A DNA stretch of 64,000 nucleotides from Rhizobium sophoriradicis (GTDB lineage: Bacteria; Pseudomonadota; Alphaproteobacteria; Rhizobiales; Rhizobiaceae), in the NCBI RefSeq assembly GCF_003939025.1, contig NZ_RQIH01000002.1, positions 372,001 to 436,000 of the forward strand, written 5' to 3'. Both the position numbers and the translations under genes were made by a program. The notes under the pieces were generated by a model. It worked only from the letters and a program-made list of their open reading frames with translations. It was not told the DNA's origin and made no database searches. Shown piece by piece: positions 1 through 9,507 of this stretch (within the stretch, counting starts at the first letter, position 1; each line of letters opens with the position of its first letter).

Positions 1-474
1 CGGACCGACGGCAAAGCCGGCCGAAACGATCGATGAATAGAGGCCCATGATGCGGCCCCGGCGCGACGCCGGCGTGATCGCGATCAGCCAGGTCTCGCTG
101 ATGACATAGAGTGGATTGGCAAAGAAGCCGAGCAGGAAACGCAGCGGCATCCAGGCCCAGACGTCCTGCCGCCCGGCTATTGCAATAAGGGTGAAGGCGG
201 CCAGGATCGAACAGAGGGTTGCAAGCCGCGCTGCGCCCACCCGCCGCGAGAGCGCTGGAATTACGGGTGCCGATATGATGAAGCCCAGGGGCGTCATCGC
301 CGCCGACAGACCGATCAGACCAGAGGCCGTTCCTTGGCGCTCCAGGATGAAGCTCAGCAGCGGATAGGTTAGCCCTTGCGCCACGGCAAACACCGTGACC
401 GTCGCTATGATGCCTGCCATCGCGGCCCCGCGGATCCGATCGTCTTGCTGTGCTGTCGTGCTTGCGGCAGTCAT
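1..474 (-). CDS. MFS transporter, N-terminal part (runs off the window)
   Basis: Reading the minus strand from the ATG at 474 gives 158 uninterrupted codons to the window edge. The product begins MTAASTTAQQDD and then shows alternating hydrophobic helices and short basic loops (for example SRRVGAARL and TPASRRGRIMGLY), the pattern of a major facilitator superfamily permease. The visible part covers about four to five of the expected twelve membrane segments. It probably exports or imports a small molecule across the inner membrane; the substrate cannot be told. It is transcribed away from the winged-helix regulator at 619, which may control it. The stop codon lies outside the window. Confidence 0.8.
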   Translation of the reverse strand, partial: MTAASTTAQQDDRIRGAAMAGIIATVTVFAVAQGLTYPLLSFILERQGTASGLIGLSAAMTPLGFIISAPVIPALSRRVGAARLATLCSILAAFTLIAIAGRQDVWAWMPLRFLLGFFANPLYVISETWLIAITPASRRGRIMGLYSSIVSAGFAVGP

Positions 475-551
475 GCAGATCTCCTCGTCAGTCGGCATAG
501 GTGAGGGGGCAGAAGCCCCGCCCGAAAGAGGATAAATTCTGCGGAATAGAA

Positions 552-575
552 GGAGCGGCGTAATTAAGCCGCTCC
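552..575. promoter_or_regulatory. Perfect 8-bp inverted repeat between MFS gene and regulator
   Basis: GGAGCGGC (552-559) pairs with GCCGCTCC (568-575) around an AT-rich 8-nt loop, followed by an A-rich stretch. It lies in the 144-bp gap between two divergent genes, so it may be an operator or the 5' part of the regulator leader. No experimental link is visible. Confidence 0.35.
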
Positions 576-618
576 AAAAAGTTCTCAAAAACTTCCAAAC
601 GGACTATAGATCCGCTCT

Positions 619-2127
619 ATGCAGGGATTGCGCTTTGCCTTTGGTCCGTTCGTGCTTGATCCGGAGGCGGGAACGCTCCTTCGGAATGATGAACCCGTTG
701 CCATTGGTCATCGCGGGTTGAAGCTGCTTGCGGCGCTCGTCGGGCGATCCGGCGAAATCCTTGCCAAGGCCGAACTGATGGACGCGGCTTGGCCGGGCAT
801 GGCGGTCGAGGAGGGCAACCTCACCGTCCAGATCGCGCAGCTGCGCAAGCTGCTCGGCCCCGCTGCCGACGGCGGCGAATGGATTGCAACGGTTCCGCGC
901 GTCGGCTACCGCTTCACGGGTGCCATGCAGCGGCTGAGCGGCGTGAAGCGAAAGACCTTGCCGCTGCCTGCCAAACCATCGATCGCCGTGCTGCCCTTCC
1001 TGAACATCGGCAACGATCCCGAACAGGAATTTTTCGTGGACGGGCTGACCGAGGACCTGATTACCGACCTTTCGAGAATGCCGGGTCTGTTCGTCATCGC
1101 CCGCAACTCGGCCTTCGCCTATAAGGTCAGGGCGGTTGACGTACGGGAGATCGCCGAGGAGCTCGGCGTACGCTACCTGCTGGAGGGCAGCGCGAGGCGC
1201 GCCGCGGGGCGCGTGCGCGTCAACGCCAAGCTGGTCGACACCCTCAGCGGCACTCATTTGTGGGCGGAACGCTTCGATCGCAGCATGGACGATATTTTCG
1301 TCGTTCAGGACGAGGTCACCGCCAGAATCGTCGAGGCGTTGCTCGGCCGACTGCGCACCCCGCCGCCGCGCCATCGGCCCAGAAGTCTTGAGGCCTACGA
1401 TCTCTGCGTGCGGGCGCGCAAGCTGATGGATGATTCCCCGCAGGCGGCTGAGGAGGCGCATCTGATGCTGACCCGCGCAGTCGCTCTCGACCCCGACTAT
1501 GCCGAGGCCTATCGCTGGTTGGCCATGAACCACTGGATGGGGTGGGTTCATAGTGGCGGGCCGACGGAAGCGACCCGCAGCATCGCCTTAAACTTAGCGC
1601 GCAAGGCCGTTGCGATCGACCCCAACGATGCCGGCTGCCGCTGGGTGCTGGCCTACCTTCTTGCCTATGAACGCGATTTTGCCGCGGCGGATGCGGAGTT
1701 CGCCAAGGCGATCGAACTTGACCCGAACGAGGCCGATACCTTTGCGGCATTATCCGACGTTACCGTTCTAGCAGGGCGGGTCGAGGAGGGGCTTGAGCAG
1801 ATTCGCAAGGCGTTCCGGCTGAACCCGTTTCCGGCAAGCTGGTATTATCTGACGCTCGGCCAGGCACAATATGCGGCCGGGCAATATGCGGCCGCCGTCG
1901 AGACGTTGCGCCGCGACGAGACGTATCGCACAAGCTCGCGCCGTTTCCTGGCGGCAAGCCTTGCTCAGCTCGGCCGGCTCGACGAGGCGCAGGCGGAGAC
2001 CGAACTCTTCCTTGTTGCCAACCCCGGCTTTTCCATCCGCCATTGGGCGGCGACCGAACCGTTTCGCGACGCTCGCGTGCTTGACCATTTCGTAGAAGGC
2101 TACCGCAAGGCCGGTCTTCCGGATTGA
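619..2127 (+). CDS. Winged-helix transcriptional regulator with TolB-like domain and TPRs
   Basis: The 502-residue protein has three parts. Residues 1-105 form an OmpR/ToxR-type winged helix (FGPFVLDPEAGTLLRN at the start, the NLTVQIAQLRKLLG recognition region, and the wing motif VPRVGYRF). Residues 118-235 match the TolB/FlgO-like fold often placed behind such helices (SIAVLPF, FVDGLTEDLITDLS, YLLEGS). Residues 270-480 are tetratricopeptide-like helical repeats (alternating A-x-x-LDP and G-x-x-EEA units). It has no transmembrane segment, so it is cytoplasmic and senses through the TPR part rather than through the membrane as ToxR does. It is divergent from an MFS transporter, its most likely target. 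No clear Shine-Dalgarno precedes the ATG. Confidence 0.85.
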   Translation: MQGLRFAFGPFVLDPEAGTLLRNDEPVAIGHRGLKLLAALVGRSGEILAKAELMDAAWPGMAVEEGNLTVQIAQLRKLLGPAADGGEWIATVPRVGYRFTGAMQRLSGVKRKTLPLPAKPSIAVLPFLNIGNDPEQEFFVDGLTEDLITDLSRMPGLFVIARNSAFAYKVRAVDVREIAEELGVRYLLEGSARRAAGRVRVNAKLVDTLSGTHLWAERFDRSMDDIFVVQDEVTARIVEALLGRLRTPPPRHRPRSLEAYDLCVRARKLMDDSPQAAEEAHLMLTRAVALDPDYAEAYRWLAMNHWMGWVHSGGPTEATRSIALNLARKAVAIDPNDAGCRWVLAYLLAYERDFAAADAEFAKAIELDPNEADTFAALSDVTVLAGRVEEGLEQIRKAFRLNPFPASWYYLTLGQAQYAAGQYAAAVETLRRDETYRTSSRRFLAASLAQLGRLDEAQAETELFLVANPGFSIRHWAATEPFRDARVLDHFVEGYRKAGLPD

Positions 2128-2270
2128 TCCGCCGCAGCACTCACGGCCGGCGAGCGTGCCATGGATGGCGCGGCGACGTCCGGATATCGACAAGAGGCCG
2201 CCCGGACACGCCTTCGCCGACCGCGGGCGCCGGCTTCCAATTTCGGATCAGGCGATTTAAGGCGGCCGCT

Positions 2271-2951
2271 TCAGACCGCCATATTGGCCGCCGCCGACAT
2301 CACTTCCCGAGGGGCGGGAACGCCGAACATATGACGGCCGGCCTCCTCGACTTCGGTAAAGCACCAGCGCACGACGCCATCGCGATCGAGCAGGAATTCG
2401 CCGACAAGCTGGCCTTCGCCGGGGACGAGCATCCGTTTGTCATCCTCTGTCATTTCGTAGCCGTCGGCCCTGTCGAGAATTTCCATCGCCGCCATCGGGT
2501 TCATCGGTTCGGGAAGCTCGCCCGGCATGTCGACGCGCATCGACATCACCGTGTCCTTGCTGACCTTGTGCGGCCACTCGTTTTCGGTCTCGGTGAAATG
2601 AACGCGCGGCAGGCCGAAGGCGCGATGCGATACCCGTTCGGGATCGGAGGCCGCCAGCAGGTTGGGAAGCGGGTGGTAGCGGAAGTAAAGGCGGGCTCGC
2701 TCGATTGGGGTATTGACGACGGTCAGGCTGTCGATGCCCTTCTCCTGCAATGCAGCGGTCAGTTCGGCCATGGCGGCGATCTGCCTGCGGCAGAAGGGGC
2801 AATGCAGTCCCCGGAACAGGCCGACGAGCAGCGGCTTCTGGCCGCGAAAGTCGTCGATGGCGATCTTGCCCTGGCGGGTGATCGCATCCAGCACCACGTT
2901 TGGCGCGCGATCTCCAGGCTGCAATGGTCTATCGGCGCGGTTCTCTTGCAT
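2271..2951 (-). CDS. AhpC/TSA-type peroxiredoxin-like protein
   Basis: The 226-residue product begins with a redoxin fold: GDRAPNVVLDAITRQGK, then the strand PLLVGLFRGLHCPFCRRQ with a CxxC pair at about residues 55-58 in the peroxidatic position. Having CPFC rather than a single Cys suggests thioredoxin-like disulfide chemistry or an atypical peroxiredoxin. The C-terminal half (VPGEGQLVGEFLLDRDGVVRW) is the usual redoxin beta strand plus a family-specific extension. GGAGGA precedes the ATG at a good distance. It is monocistronic, tail to tail with the regulator at 619-2127. A role in peroxide or thiol stress is inferred; the reductase partner is unknown. Confidence 0.8.
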   Translation of the reverse strand: MQENRADRPLQPGDRAPNVVLDAITRQGKIAIDDFRGQKPLLVGLFRGLHCPFCRRQIAAMAELTAALQEKGIDSLTVVNTPIERARLYFRYHPLPNLLAASDPERVSHRAFGLPRVHFTETENEWPHKVSKDTVMSMRVDMPGELPEPMNPMAAMEILDRADGYEMTEDDKRMLVPGEGQLVGEFLLDRDGVVRWCFTEVEEAGRHMFGVPAPREVMSAAANMAV

Positions 2952-3025
2952 TGTTCATTCCTCCCATTATATGTTTGAATCTCTTGATGGATTCGATATT
3001 GCAAGGTTATTGCGACGCGAACCAT

Positions 3026-6000
3026 TCAGTCGAGAAACGGCAAGACGACGAGCGTACCTGGGTCGAGGTTGTGGCGGATGCACACATTCTGTGCCAGCGT
3101 GAAGTACCGTTCCGCTTCGTCCATATCGTCATGTTCGAGGCTCAACGTCGCCAAGCCATCATAACACGGAAAGAGCAGTTGCGGCTCGTCTATTTCCTGA
3201 GCAACCTCAAGAGCTTCTTCGTAATACTTACGAGCTAGCTTCGGCTGCCCATGGCATTGGTGGATCTGGCCGAGGACAATCAGCGGCACGGATAGATGAT
3301 CGCGCTGATCGAGCGCCCGGTCGATTTCGACTGCCTTTTCCGCCGCCGGCACGCCTTCGGCGGCGCAGCGATCGGTGAAGGTGCAGCAGGACACTGCGAG
3401 ATTGGCGAGAAGGCGCGCCTGAAAGCCGAGATCGCCGATGCGGGTTGCGACCTCCAGGCCACGGCGGCAGATCGTGATGGCGTTGGCCGGATCGACGATC
3501 GTGTAGAGAACGCCGAGATTGGAATAGGCGCGGCAGGCGGCACTTTGCAGATCGGCTTTTTCGGCGACCGAGAGGCTGCGCTCCACTTCCTGCACGGCAT
3601 CGCGCCGGCGTCCGAGCCGCGCGAGCGCGGCACCCTTGGTGTTCAACGCTTCCGCCATCGCCCGGGCTGCCTCGCGACCGGCTTCGGTCGTGCCGTCGAT
3701 CGGCAGCGTCTGCAGGCATTGCAGCGCCTGTGTCGCCCACTCGGCGGCGGCGGCCTGATCACCCATGCGGAAGGCGAGATGGCCGCGCTCCTGCAGTAGG
3801 TGGGCATGTTCGACCGGGGCATCGATCGTCGCAATCATCGCTTCCGCGGCGGCGCAATGCGTCTCCGCCTGGTCGCGGCGCCCCGCATCGAGATGCAGGC
3901 GGCCGATCTTTCGCAATATCCTTCCTGCGGCGATCCGGTCGTCGTTGGCGCGGTGGATCGCAAGTGCCTGCTGATAATAGGTCAAGGCATCGTCGCGGCG
4001 GCCGGCAGGGCCGCAGAGATCGGCAAGGCGCTCCAGCAGCTCCAATTGCTCCGGCGTCACCTCCGGCTCGTCAGCGAAGGCCGCGAGGGCTTGACGATAG
4101 AGGCGCATCGCATCGTCATTGGCATAGGTCTTGCGCGCCTGATCACCCGCCGCCATTAGGTAGGCTGCGCCTTTGGCTTTATCAGTCGTGAGGCTGAAGT
4201 GATGGCCGAGTTGCGCCAGATGCTCGGGACGCTCGGGCGCCAGGCCATATTGGCGCTCCAGAACCCGGCCGATCCTGCCATGGAGCTCCATGCGCCGTTG
4301 CAGCAGCAGATTCTGGTAGATGACGTCGTGCATCAGCGTTTGGCTGAAGCGATAGCCGGGCGACCCGCCGGCATCGGGGCCGCGCAATTCCTCGATGATA
4401 TTGGCATCGCAGAGATAGTCCAGCGCGGCATCGATGGCGGCCGGCTCGGTGGCGACGGCGCGGAGCAGGGCGGTATCAAATTTCGGGCCGACCACCGCCG
4501 CCTCCTGCGCCAACCGTCTCATCTCCTGCGGCAGACGATCGACGCGGGCAAGCAACAAGGCTTGCAGGTTCACCGGGATGGCGACATCCGTGTCGTCGGC
4601 CGCAACATGCCAGCGCTCACCGTCATGATGCAACGTGCCCATGTCGATCAGTCCACGCAGGATTTCTTCGATGAAGAGCGGATTGCCCCCGGCGCGGTCG
4701 AGGATGCGTTTGCGCATTGCGACCGGTAGCTTGCCATGCGCCTCGCCAAAAAAGGCGGCAAGCAGCCTCTGCCCGTCGGCCGCGGCGAGTGGGCCAAGAC
4801 GCTGCACGGTGACGTTGACGCGATTGGAGTTCAGTGGGTCGGTCTGCGATGTCGGCCGGTAGATCACAAGCAGCATCAGCCGGCTGCGCTCCAGCCGATC
4901 CATCATGAAACGAAGCACTTCCAACGAAGCCGCGTCTGCCCAATGTAGATCCTCGATGACCAGCAGAAGAGGGCCTTGCGCCAGCCGCCGCTCGAAGACG
5001 GTGCGGATCGCGTAGAAGATCTGCCGCCGCAACTGCTCCGGCTCGATGTGGCGCAACGCGCCATCGGGATCACCGAGGCCGAGCACATGCAGAAAAAGCG
5101 GCAGGAGCCCGTCGACATCGTCCTGCGTCAGATCGAGTGCGCGAAACCCCGTCGTCAACAGCTGTCGTGTCCTGTCGCGATCGTCGCGCTCGCCGATCCC
5201 GTAAGCGCTTCGCACGACCGCGGCGAGGGTGCCGTAGGATTGTTCGCCAAGGGGAGAGCAGGTGGCTTTGCGGATGGCAAGGCCAGGAAAGCGGGTCGCA
5301 TTCGCGGCGATCCCGACGAATTCGGTGGCAAGACGCGACTTACCGATACCCGCTTCGCCGATCAGGCGGACGAGCTGCGCGGCACCGTCGCAGGCGAGAT
5401 CGAGGCAGGCGAGCAGCCGCGACAATTCCGCATCCCGTCCGATCATCGGCGCCTGAAGGCCGAAACTTTCGAGCCCGCGCGCTGTATGCGGCGCGTCCAG
5501 CAGCCCGGTCAGCCGATGGACGTGGACGTTTCCGCTTTTGCCGCGCAAGGTCTGCGCGCCGAGGCTGTCGAAGGCAAAGGCATGCCGGGTGAGGCGGTAA
5601 GTCAGTGGACCGACAAGAATATCGTTTTCGCCGGCCATGGATTGCAGCCGTTGGGCGGTGTTCACCGTATCGCCGGTCACGGAATAGGATTTGGCGCCGA
5701 CCGCGCCGAAGCCGCCGGTAACGACAGGGCCGCTATTGATGCCGATATGCAGGCGCAGCGGCACACCGGCGCGCGACTGCCAGCGTGTGCCGACCGCGGC
5801 GGCTCGGTCGATCATATCAAGCGCGGCGCCAAGCGCCCGCACCGGATCGTCCTCGTGGGCAACCGGCGCGCCGAACAGCGCCAGAAGGGCGTCGCCGACG
5901 AACTTGTCGACGAAGCCGCCATAGGCTTCCACCGCCCGGGTCATCTCTTCGAACAATTCGTTCTGCAGCGCCCGCATGGTTTCGGGGTCGATCTGCTCGC

Positions 6001-6271
6001 TCAGCGTGGTGAAGCCGCAGAGATCGGCAAACAGCACCGTCACCGGCCGTCGGTCGGCATCGCCGTCGGATTTCGCCGGCACGAGCTCAATAGTCGGCTT
6101 CGGCGCAGGCGGGGCTCTACCTGAGATCGATGCACCGCATTTGGGGCAGAAAGCAAAATCGGGCTGACACGCATAGCCGCAGGCGGCGCAGGAGAGGGGC
6201 TGCCTTGCGCCGCATCGCGGACAGAAAGCAAAACCGCTCTGAATATCGAAACCGCAGCCAGCGCAATCCAT
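3026..6271 (-). CDS. Zinc-ribbon / class III adenylate-guanylate cyclase / AAA ATPase / TPR protein
   Basis: A 1081-residue cytoplasmic multidomain protein. Residues 1-50 hold a double zinc ribbon (MDCAGCGF, CPRCG, CAACGY, CPKCG). Residues 75-245 form a class III cyclase domain with both metal-binding aspartates (FADLCGFTTLSEQ and FVGDALLALFG) and the SVTGDTVNTAQRL segment. An AAA-type ATPase follows (Walker A GEAGIGKSR; Walker B LLLVIEDLHWAD), then about 450 residues of TPR-like helices. Fusions of this kind are common in rhizobia and are thought to couple ligand or protein binding at the TPRs to cyclic nucleotide synthesis. A TTG at 6322 would add 17 residues; I chose the ATG because the zinc ribbon starts there. 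It stands alone; its signal is unknown. Confidence 0.85.
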   Translation of the reverse strand: MDCAGCGFDIQSGFAFCPRCGARQPLSCAACGYACQPDFAFCPKCGASISGRAPPAPKPTIELVPAKSDGDADRRPVTVLFADLCGFTTLSEQIDPETMRALQNELFEEMTRAVEAYGGFVDKFVGDALLALFGAPVAHEDDPVRALGAALDMIDRAAAVGTRWQSRAGVPLRLHIGINSGPVVTGGFGAVGAKSYSVTGDTVNTAQRLQSMAGENDILVGPLTYRLTRHAFAFDSLGAQTLRGKSGNVHVHRLTGLLDAPHTARGLESFGLQAPMIGRDAELSRLLACLDLACDGAAQLVRLIGEAGIGKSRLATEFVGIAANATRFPGLAIRKATCSPLGEQSYGTLAAVVRSAYGIGERDDRDRTRQLLTTGFRALDLTQDDVDGLLPLFLHVLGLGDPDGALRHIEPEQLRRQIFYAIRTVFERRLAQGPLLLVIEDLHWADAASLEVLRFMMDRLERSRLMLLVIYRPTSQTDPLNSNRVNVTVQRLGPLAAADGQRLLAAFFGEAHGKLPVAMRKRILDRAGGNPLFIEEILRGLIDMGTLHHDGERWHVAADDTDVAIPVNLQALLLARVDRLPQEMRRLAQEAAVVGPKFDTALLRAVATEPAAIDAALDYLCDANIIEELRGPDAGGSPGYRFSQTLMHDVIYQNLLLQRRMELHGRIGRVLERQYGLAPERPEHLAQLGHHFSLTTDKAKGAAYLMAAGDQARKTYANDDAMRLYRQALAAFADEPEVTPEQLELLERLADLCGPAGRRDDALTYYQQALAIHRANDDRIAAGRILRKIGRLHLDAGRRDQAETHCAAAEAMIATIDAPVEHAHLLQERGHLAFRMGDQAAAAEWATQALQCLQTLPIDGTTEAGREAARAMAEALNTKGAALARLGRRRDAVQEVERSLSVAEKADLQSAACRAYSNLGVLYTIVDPANAITICRRGLEVATRIGDLGFQARLLANLAVSCCTFTDRCAAEGVPAAEKAVEIDRALDQRDHLSVPLIVLGQIHQCHGQPKLARKYYEEALEVAQEIDEPQLLFPCYDGLATLSLEHDDMDEAERYFTLAQNVCIRHNLDPGTLVVLPFLD

Positions 6272-6449
6272 CGCAGGCGTCTCACGAACCCGGTATGCGA
6301 CGGCTATATCAGCCGCAACCAACGGGCCTCAACAGAAGAGCAGCATGAACCTGTTGCCCTGTGCCCGCAAGCATCAAATCAGGGCACAGAACGACGATCG
6401 CCGTTGAACGCCGGGCTCTCTTGCTATCGGCGTCGGAGGTCAAACGAGG

Positions 6450-7253
6450 TCACCTCGTCCCTGCCAGAAACTGGCGGAAGCGATCCGATTTCGGATGCGT
6501 GAAAAGCTCGGTGGGCTCCCCTGCTTCTTCGACGACGCCCCGGTGAAGAAAAACCACATTGCTCGACACGTCTCGCGCGAAGGCCATTTCGTGGGTTACG
6601 ACAAGCATGGTCCGACCTTCCTCAGCGAGAGAGCGCATCACTTTCAGCACTTCGCCGACGAGTTCGGGATCAAGCGCCGAGGTCGGCTCGTCAAACAGCA
6701 TGACCCTCGGCCGCTGTGCGAGAGCGCGGGCGATCGCAGCGCGTTGCTGCTGCCCGCCAGACAAATGCGCCGGATAAAAATTTCGTTTTTCGGCGATGCC
6801 GACCCGTTCGAGCAGAGCTTCGGCCTCAGCGATACATTCCGCCCGGTTGCGCTTCTGCACGTGCACCGGCGCTTCGATTACGTTCTCCAGGATCGTCATA
6901 TGCGACCAAAGGTTGAAATTTTGAAACACCATGCCGATGTGTTCGCGCATCCGGTCGACTTGCCTGCGGTCAGCCGGCACCGTTCTATGCCCCGATTTCT
7001 TCAGAGCATACATCTCGCCACCGATGCGAATTTCCCCGCTGTCGGGGATTTCGAGCATGTTGAGGCATCTCAGCATCGTCGATTTGCCGGAGCCGGATGA
7101 GCCGAGGATGGAAATCACGTCCCCCTCATGTGCTTCAAGCGAAATTCCCTTAAGGACTTCCAGCGGGCCGAAGCATTTGCGAAGATCCTTGACCGAAACG
7201 GCAGCGCTTTTGTCCTTATTGTCGCTGACCAAACCTGTTCCCCTGTCAGACAT
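6450..7253 (-). CDS. Polar amino acid ABC transporter, ATP-binding protein
   Basis: The 267-residue ATPase has Walker A (GSSGSGKST), the Q-loop in [10 protein letters not shown], the signature LSGGQQQR and Walker B ([13 protein letters not shown]), and closely resembles the HisP/GlnQ/OccP subfamily that powers uptake of basic or polar amino acids. It is the last gene of a leftward operon after two permeases. The ATG at 7253 has GGGAG about six bases upstream; an in-frame GTG at 7259 is less likely. The matching periplasmic binding protein is encoded on the other strand at 10716. The substrate is probably a guanidino or amino compound, judging from the neighbouring catabolic genes. Confidence 0.9.
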   Translation of the reverse strand: MSDRGTGLVSDNKDKSAAVSVKDLRKCFGPLEVLKGISLEAHEGDVISILGSSGSGKSTMLRCLNMLEIPDSGEIRIGGEMYALKKSGHRTVPADRRQVDRMREHIGMVFQNFNLWSHMTILENVIEAPVHVQKRNRAECIAEAEALLERVGIAEKRNFYPAHLSGGQQQRAAIARALAQRPRVMLFDEPTSALDPELVGEVLKVMRSLAEEGRTMLVVTHEMAFARDVSSNVVFLHRGVVEEAGEPTELFTHPKSDRFRQFLAGTR

Positions 7254-7265
7254 GCACACTCCCGT

Positions 7266-7959
7266 TTAAGATTGCAGCCGCATGCGCATATGAGGCGAAA
7301 GCCAGAAATCGACCACCATGAGCATTCGTGTGACGACGAAAATGATCGCAAGGTAGATCGCACCTGCGACGATGAATATCTCGAAAGCGCGAAAGCTGTC
7401 GGCGATCAATTTTCCAGCCGGTGACTTCCATGATCGTGATCACAGACGCGAGTGCCGTTGCTTTGATCATCAGGATGATTTCGTTGCCATAGGCGGGCAG
7501 GGCATGCCTGATGGCAATCGGCAGGATGATCCGTCTGAACAAGAGAACGCCCGACATGCCGCATGCGCGCGCCGCCTCGATCTCCTGGACGGAAACGGCC
7601 TGCAGGCCGCCACGGAAAATCTCACTGCAGTAAGCGGCGGTGTTCAAAGTGAGCGCCAGCACCGCGCACCAGTATGGTTCGCGAAAGAAGCCCCACAGGC
7701 CGAGGTCCTGCAGTTCATGCCGAAATTGGCCTAGGCCATAATAGATCAGAAACATCTGGACCAGCAGGGGCGAACCTCTGAATACGAAGACATAAGCACT
7801 GGTCATGTTTCGACCCACTGCACCGCCCGTGACGGCCAGGAGCGAGATCGCAAGCGCCAAGATGCTTCCTGCCAAGATGGACGTAACGGCAAGCTCAAGC
7901 GTTAGCGGCAAACCGCTTAGAAGCGTGAGAAACGTATCCCACAGAAAGCCGGTATCCAT
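7266..7959 (-). pseudogene. Amino acid ABC transporter permease (HisM/OccM type), frameshifted near the C terminus
   Basis: From the ATG at 7959 the frame encodes a normal HisM-like permease (MDTGFLWDTFLTLLSGLPL, and the EAA loop EIEAARACGMSG) up to ITIMEVTG. The reading frame then changes near 7414-7420. The original frame continues as charged, unrelated sequence to a stop near 7246. The neighbouring frame continues the expected family sequence (KLIADSFRAFEIF, a membrane helix, and a stop at 7266 just before the ATPase gene). Family spacing suggests 2 or 5 bases have been lost. The ATG overlaps the stop of the upstream permease by one base. This is either a recent mutation that inactivates the transporter or a sequencing error; the intact remainder fits either. 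Confidence 0.75.
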
Positions 7960-8684
7960 TACAACGCTCCCCGTATGCCCTGGGTCGTTCGAGCTTCCAT
8001 TCGTCTGAACAGGATTGAAGAGAACCAGGTGATGACGAGATAGAGAACGACGGCCATCAGATAGAACTCGAAGGGGCGGCGGGTCGATCCGGCAGCGATT
8101 TGCGATTGGCGCAGGAGCTCTACGAGACCGGTGACGGAGACCAATGCCGATTCCTTCAGCACCAGTTGCCAGGTATTTCCGAGACCCGGAATAGCGTAGC
8201 GCAGGACGAGGGGGGCGACGATGCGCCTGAATTTGGGCCATCGCCGCATGCCGACGGCGCTGGCAGCTTCGATTTCGCCGCGTGCAACCGACCTGTAGGC
8301 GCCGCGAAATACCTCAGCCTGATAGGCCGCCGAAACCACGCCAAGCGCCAGGGTTCCGGTGAGAAATGCCGGCATTCCGATGAACCCTTGATAGCCGAAC
8401 AGGCCGCCCAAGGATCCCAGGAATGCGCTGCCGCCGAAATAGAAAAGATAGATGACCAGAAGGTCCGGGACGCCGCGCAGAACGGTGGTGTAACAGTCCG
8501 CAAGCCAGCGAATGGCCATGTGGCGGGACAGCTGCATGAAGGTGATCATCGTACCGATCACCGTTCCGGCCAGAAAGCCGCAGACGGATACGCCGATTGT
8601 CATGGCCGCTGCAGTGAGGAGGAGCCAACCCCAACCCGTCTGCCCGAAGCCGACGATAGCAAGGTAACTGTCGATGGGTGCCAT
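7959..8684 (-). CDS. Polar amino acid ABC transporter permease (HisQ/OccQ type)
   Basis: A 241-residue integral membrane protein with about five predicted helices. It has the hallmark permease sequence TVLRGVPDLLVIYLFYFGG and the EAA cytoplasmic loop (ARGEIEAASAVGM, then the GLGNTWQLVLKESALVSVTG region) that docks onto the ATPase. It is the first transporter gene after the GntR regulator (33-bp gap) and overlaps the second permease by one base, so they are translated together. It would form the heterodimeric channel with the frameshifted permease at 7266-7959. Confidence 0.9.
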   Translation of the reverse strand: MAPIDSYLAIVGFGQTGWGWLLLTAAAMTIGVSVCGFLAGTVIGTMITFMQLSRHMAIRWLADCYTTVLRGVPDLLVIYLFYFGGSAFLGSLGGLFGYQGFIGMPAFLTGTLALGVVSAAYQAEVFRGAYRSVARGEIEAASAVGMRRWPKFRRIVAPLVLRYAIPGLGNTWQLVLKESALVSVTGLVELLRQSQIAAGSTRRPFEFYLMAVVLYLVITWFSSILFRRMEARTTQGIRGAL

Positions 8685-8717
8685 GCGGGGACCTCTTTGA
8701 GAAGGATCGGGTTTGCG

Positions 8718-9443
8718 TCAGTCGGCTGCTCGCCGATGCGCCCAGATGCGCTGGAGCTTCGACATGTTTTTGAGCGAGCTTTGCACATGCGCTCGCGCGG
8801 CCGCGGCCGCCGCCTCCCGGTCGCGTGCGCAGATGGCGTCCGCGATCGCCCGGTGCTCGTCGAGGTCCGTATGCTCCAGATCGACCCAGAGAACTTCGAG
8901 CCAAAGGGCCAGGCGAAGCTGCTGATAAACTTGATCCGTCACCCTGACGAGGGCCTCGTTTCGGGTCGATTCCACGATGACGCGATGGATGTATAGTCCA
9001 AGATCGAGGTTGCGGGCCGCGTCAGACGGCGTCTTGTTGGTCGTATCCTTGAGTTCGACCATCTGGGCAATGACGCCCCTGAGCCTATCGAGGTCTTCCT
9101 CGCTCGCCACCTCGCAGGCGAGTTGCGCCGCACAAACGTCGAGCGCTTCGCGGACGACCAGCAGATTGCAGAACTTCGTGACGTCGAGATCGGTCACCGT
9201 GTAACCAAAATTCCGCTGACCGACGATAAGCCCTTCTTCTTCCAGCTTCATCAGCGCTTCACGCAGCGGTGTTCGGCTGACGCCGAAGCGCTTGGCGAGC
9301 GTCACTTCCGAAAGGCGCTCGGAGGGGCGAAGCTGGCCGGTGAGGATCAGGTCCTTCAATTGCGAATAGGTGCTCTCACGCAACGATCCCCGCTGTTCCG
9401 TTTTGGTCGATTCCAATCGATTCCCCTTCCGTCTCCGGTCCAT
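8718..9443 (-). CDS. GntR-family transcriptional regulator (FadR/FCD subfamily)
   Basis: The 241-residue protein has an N-terminal winged helix (LKDLILTGQLRPSERLSEV and KRFGVSRTPLREALMKLEEEGL) and an alpha-helical FCD ligand-binding domain. In the FCD part, VREALDVCAAQLA and histidine-bearing helices (RVIVEST, DEHRAIADAI) resemble the metal-assisted carboxylate-binding pocket of this subfamily. It sits at the head of the leftward ABC transporter operon and faces the rightward catabolic operon across a 151-bp gap with two palindromes, so it probably represses both in the absence of substrate. The ligand is unknown, likely an amino or organic acid of the pathway. Confidence 0.88.
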   Translation of the reverse strand: MDRRRKGNRLESTKTEQRGSLRESTYSQLKDLILTGQLRPSERLSEVTLAKRFGVSRTPLREALMKLEEEGLIVGQRNFGYTVTDLDVTKFCNLLVVREALDVCAAQLACEVASEEDLDRLRGVIAQMVELKDTTNKTPSDAARNLDLGLYIHRVIVESTRNEALVRVTDQVYQQLRLALWLEVLWVDLEHTDLDEHRAIADAICARDREAAAAAARAHVQSSLKNMSKLQRIWAHRRAAD

Positions 9444-9507
9444 TTCACCGCTCGGTGAGCGTCACCATAACTTTTTCCCTCTTGCTCGATCAAGAAGAAT
9501 ACGATTA

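Noticed and set aside
7246-8241. 331-residue version of the second permease starting at 8241
   Set aside because: The first 94 codons are the wrong frame of the upstream permease and have no permease features; the real start is the ATG at 7959.
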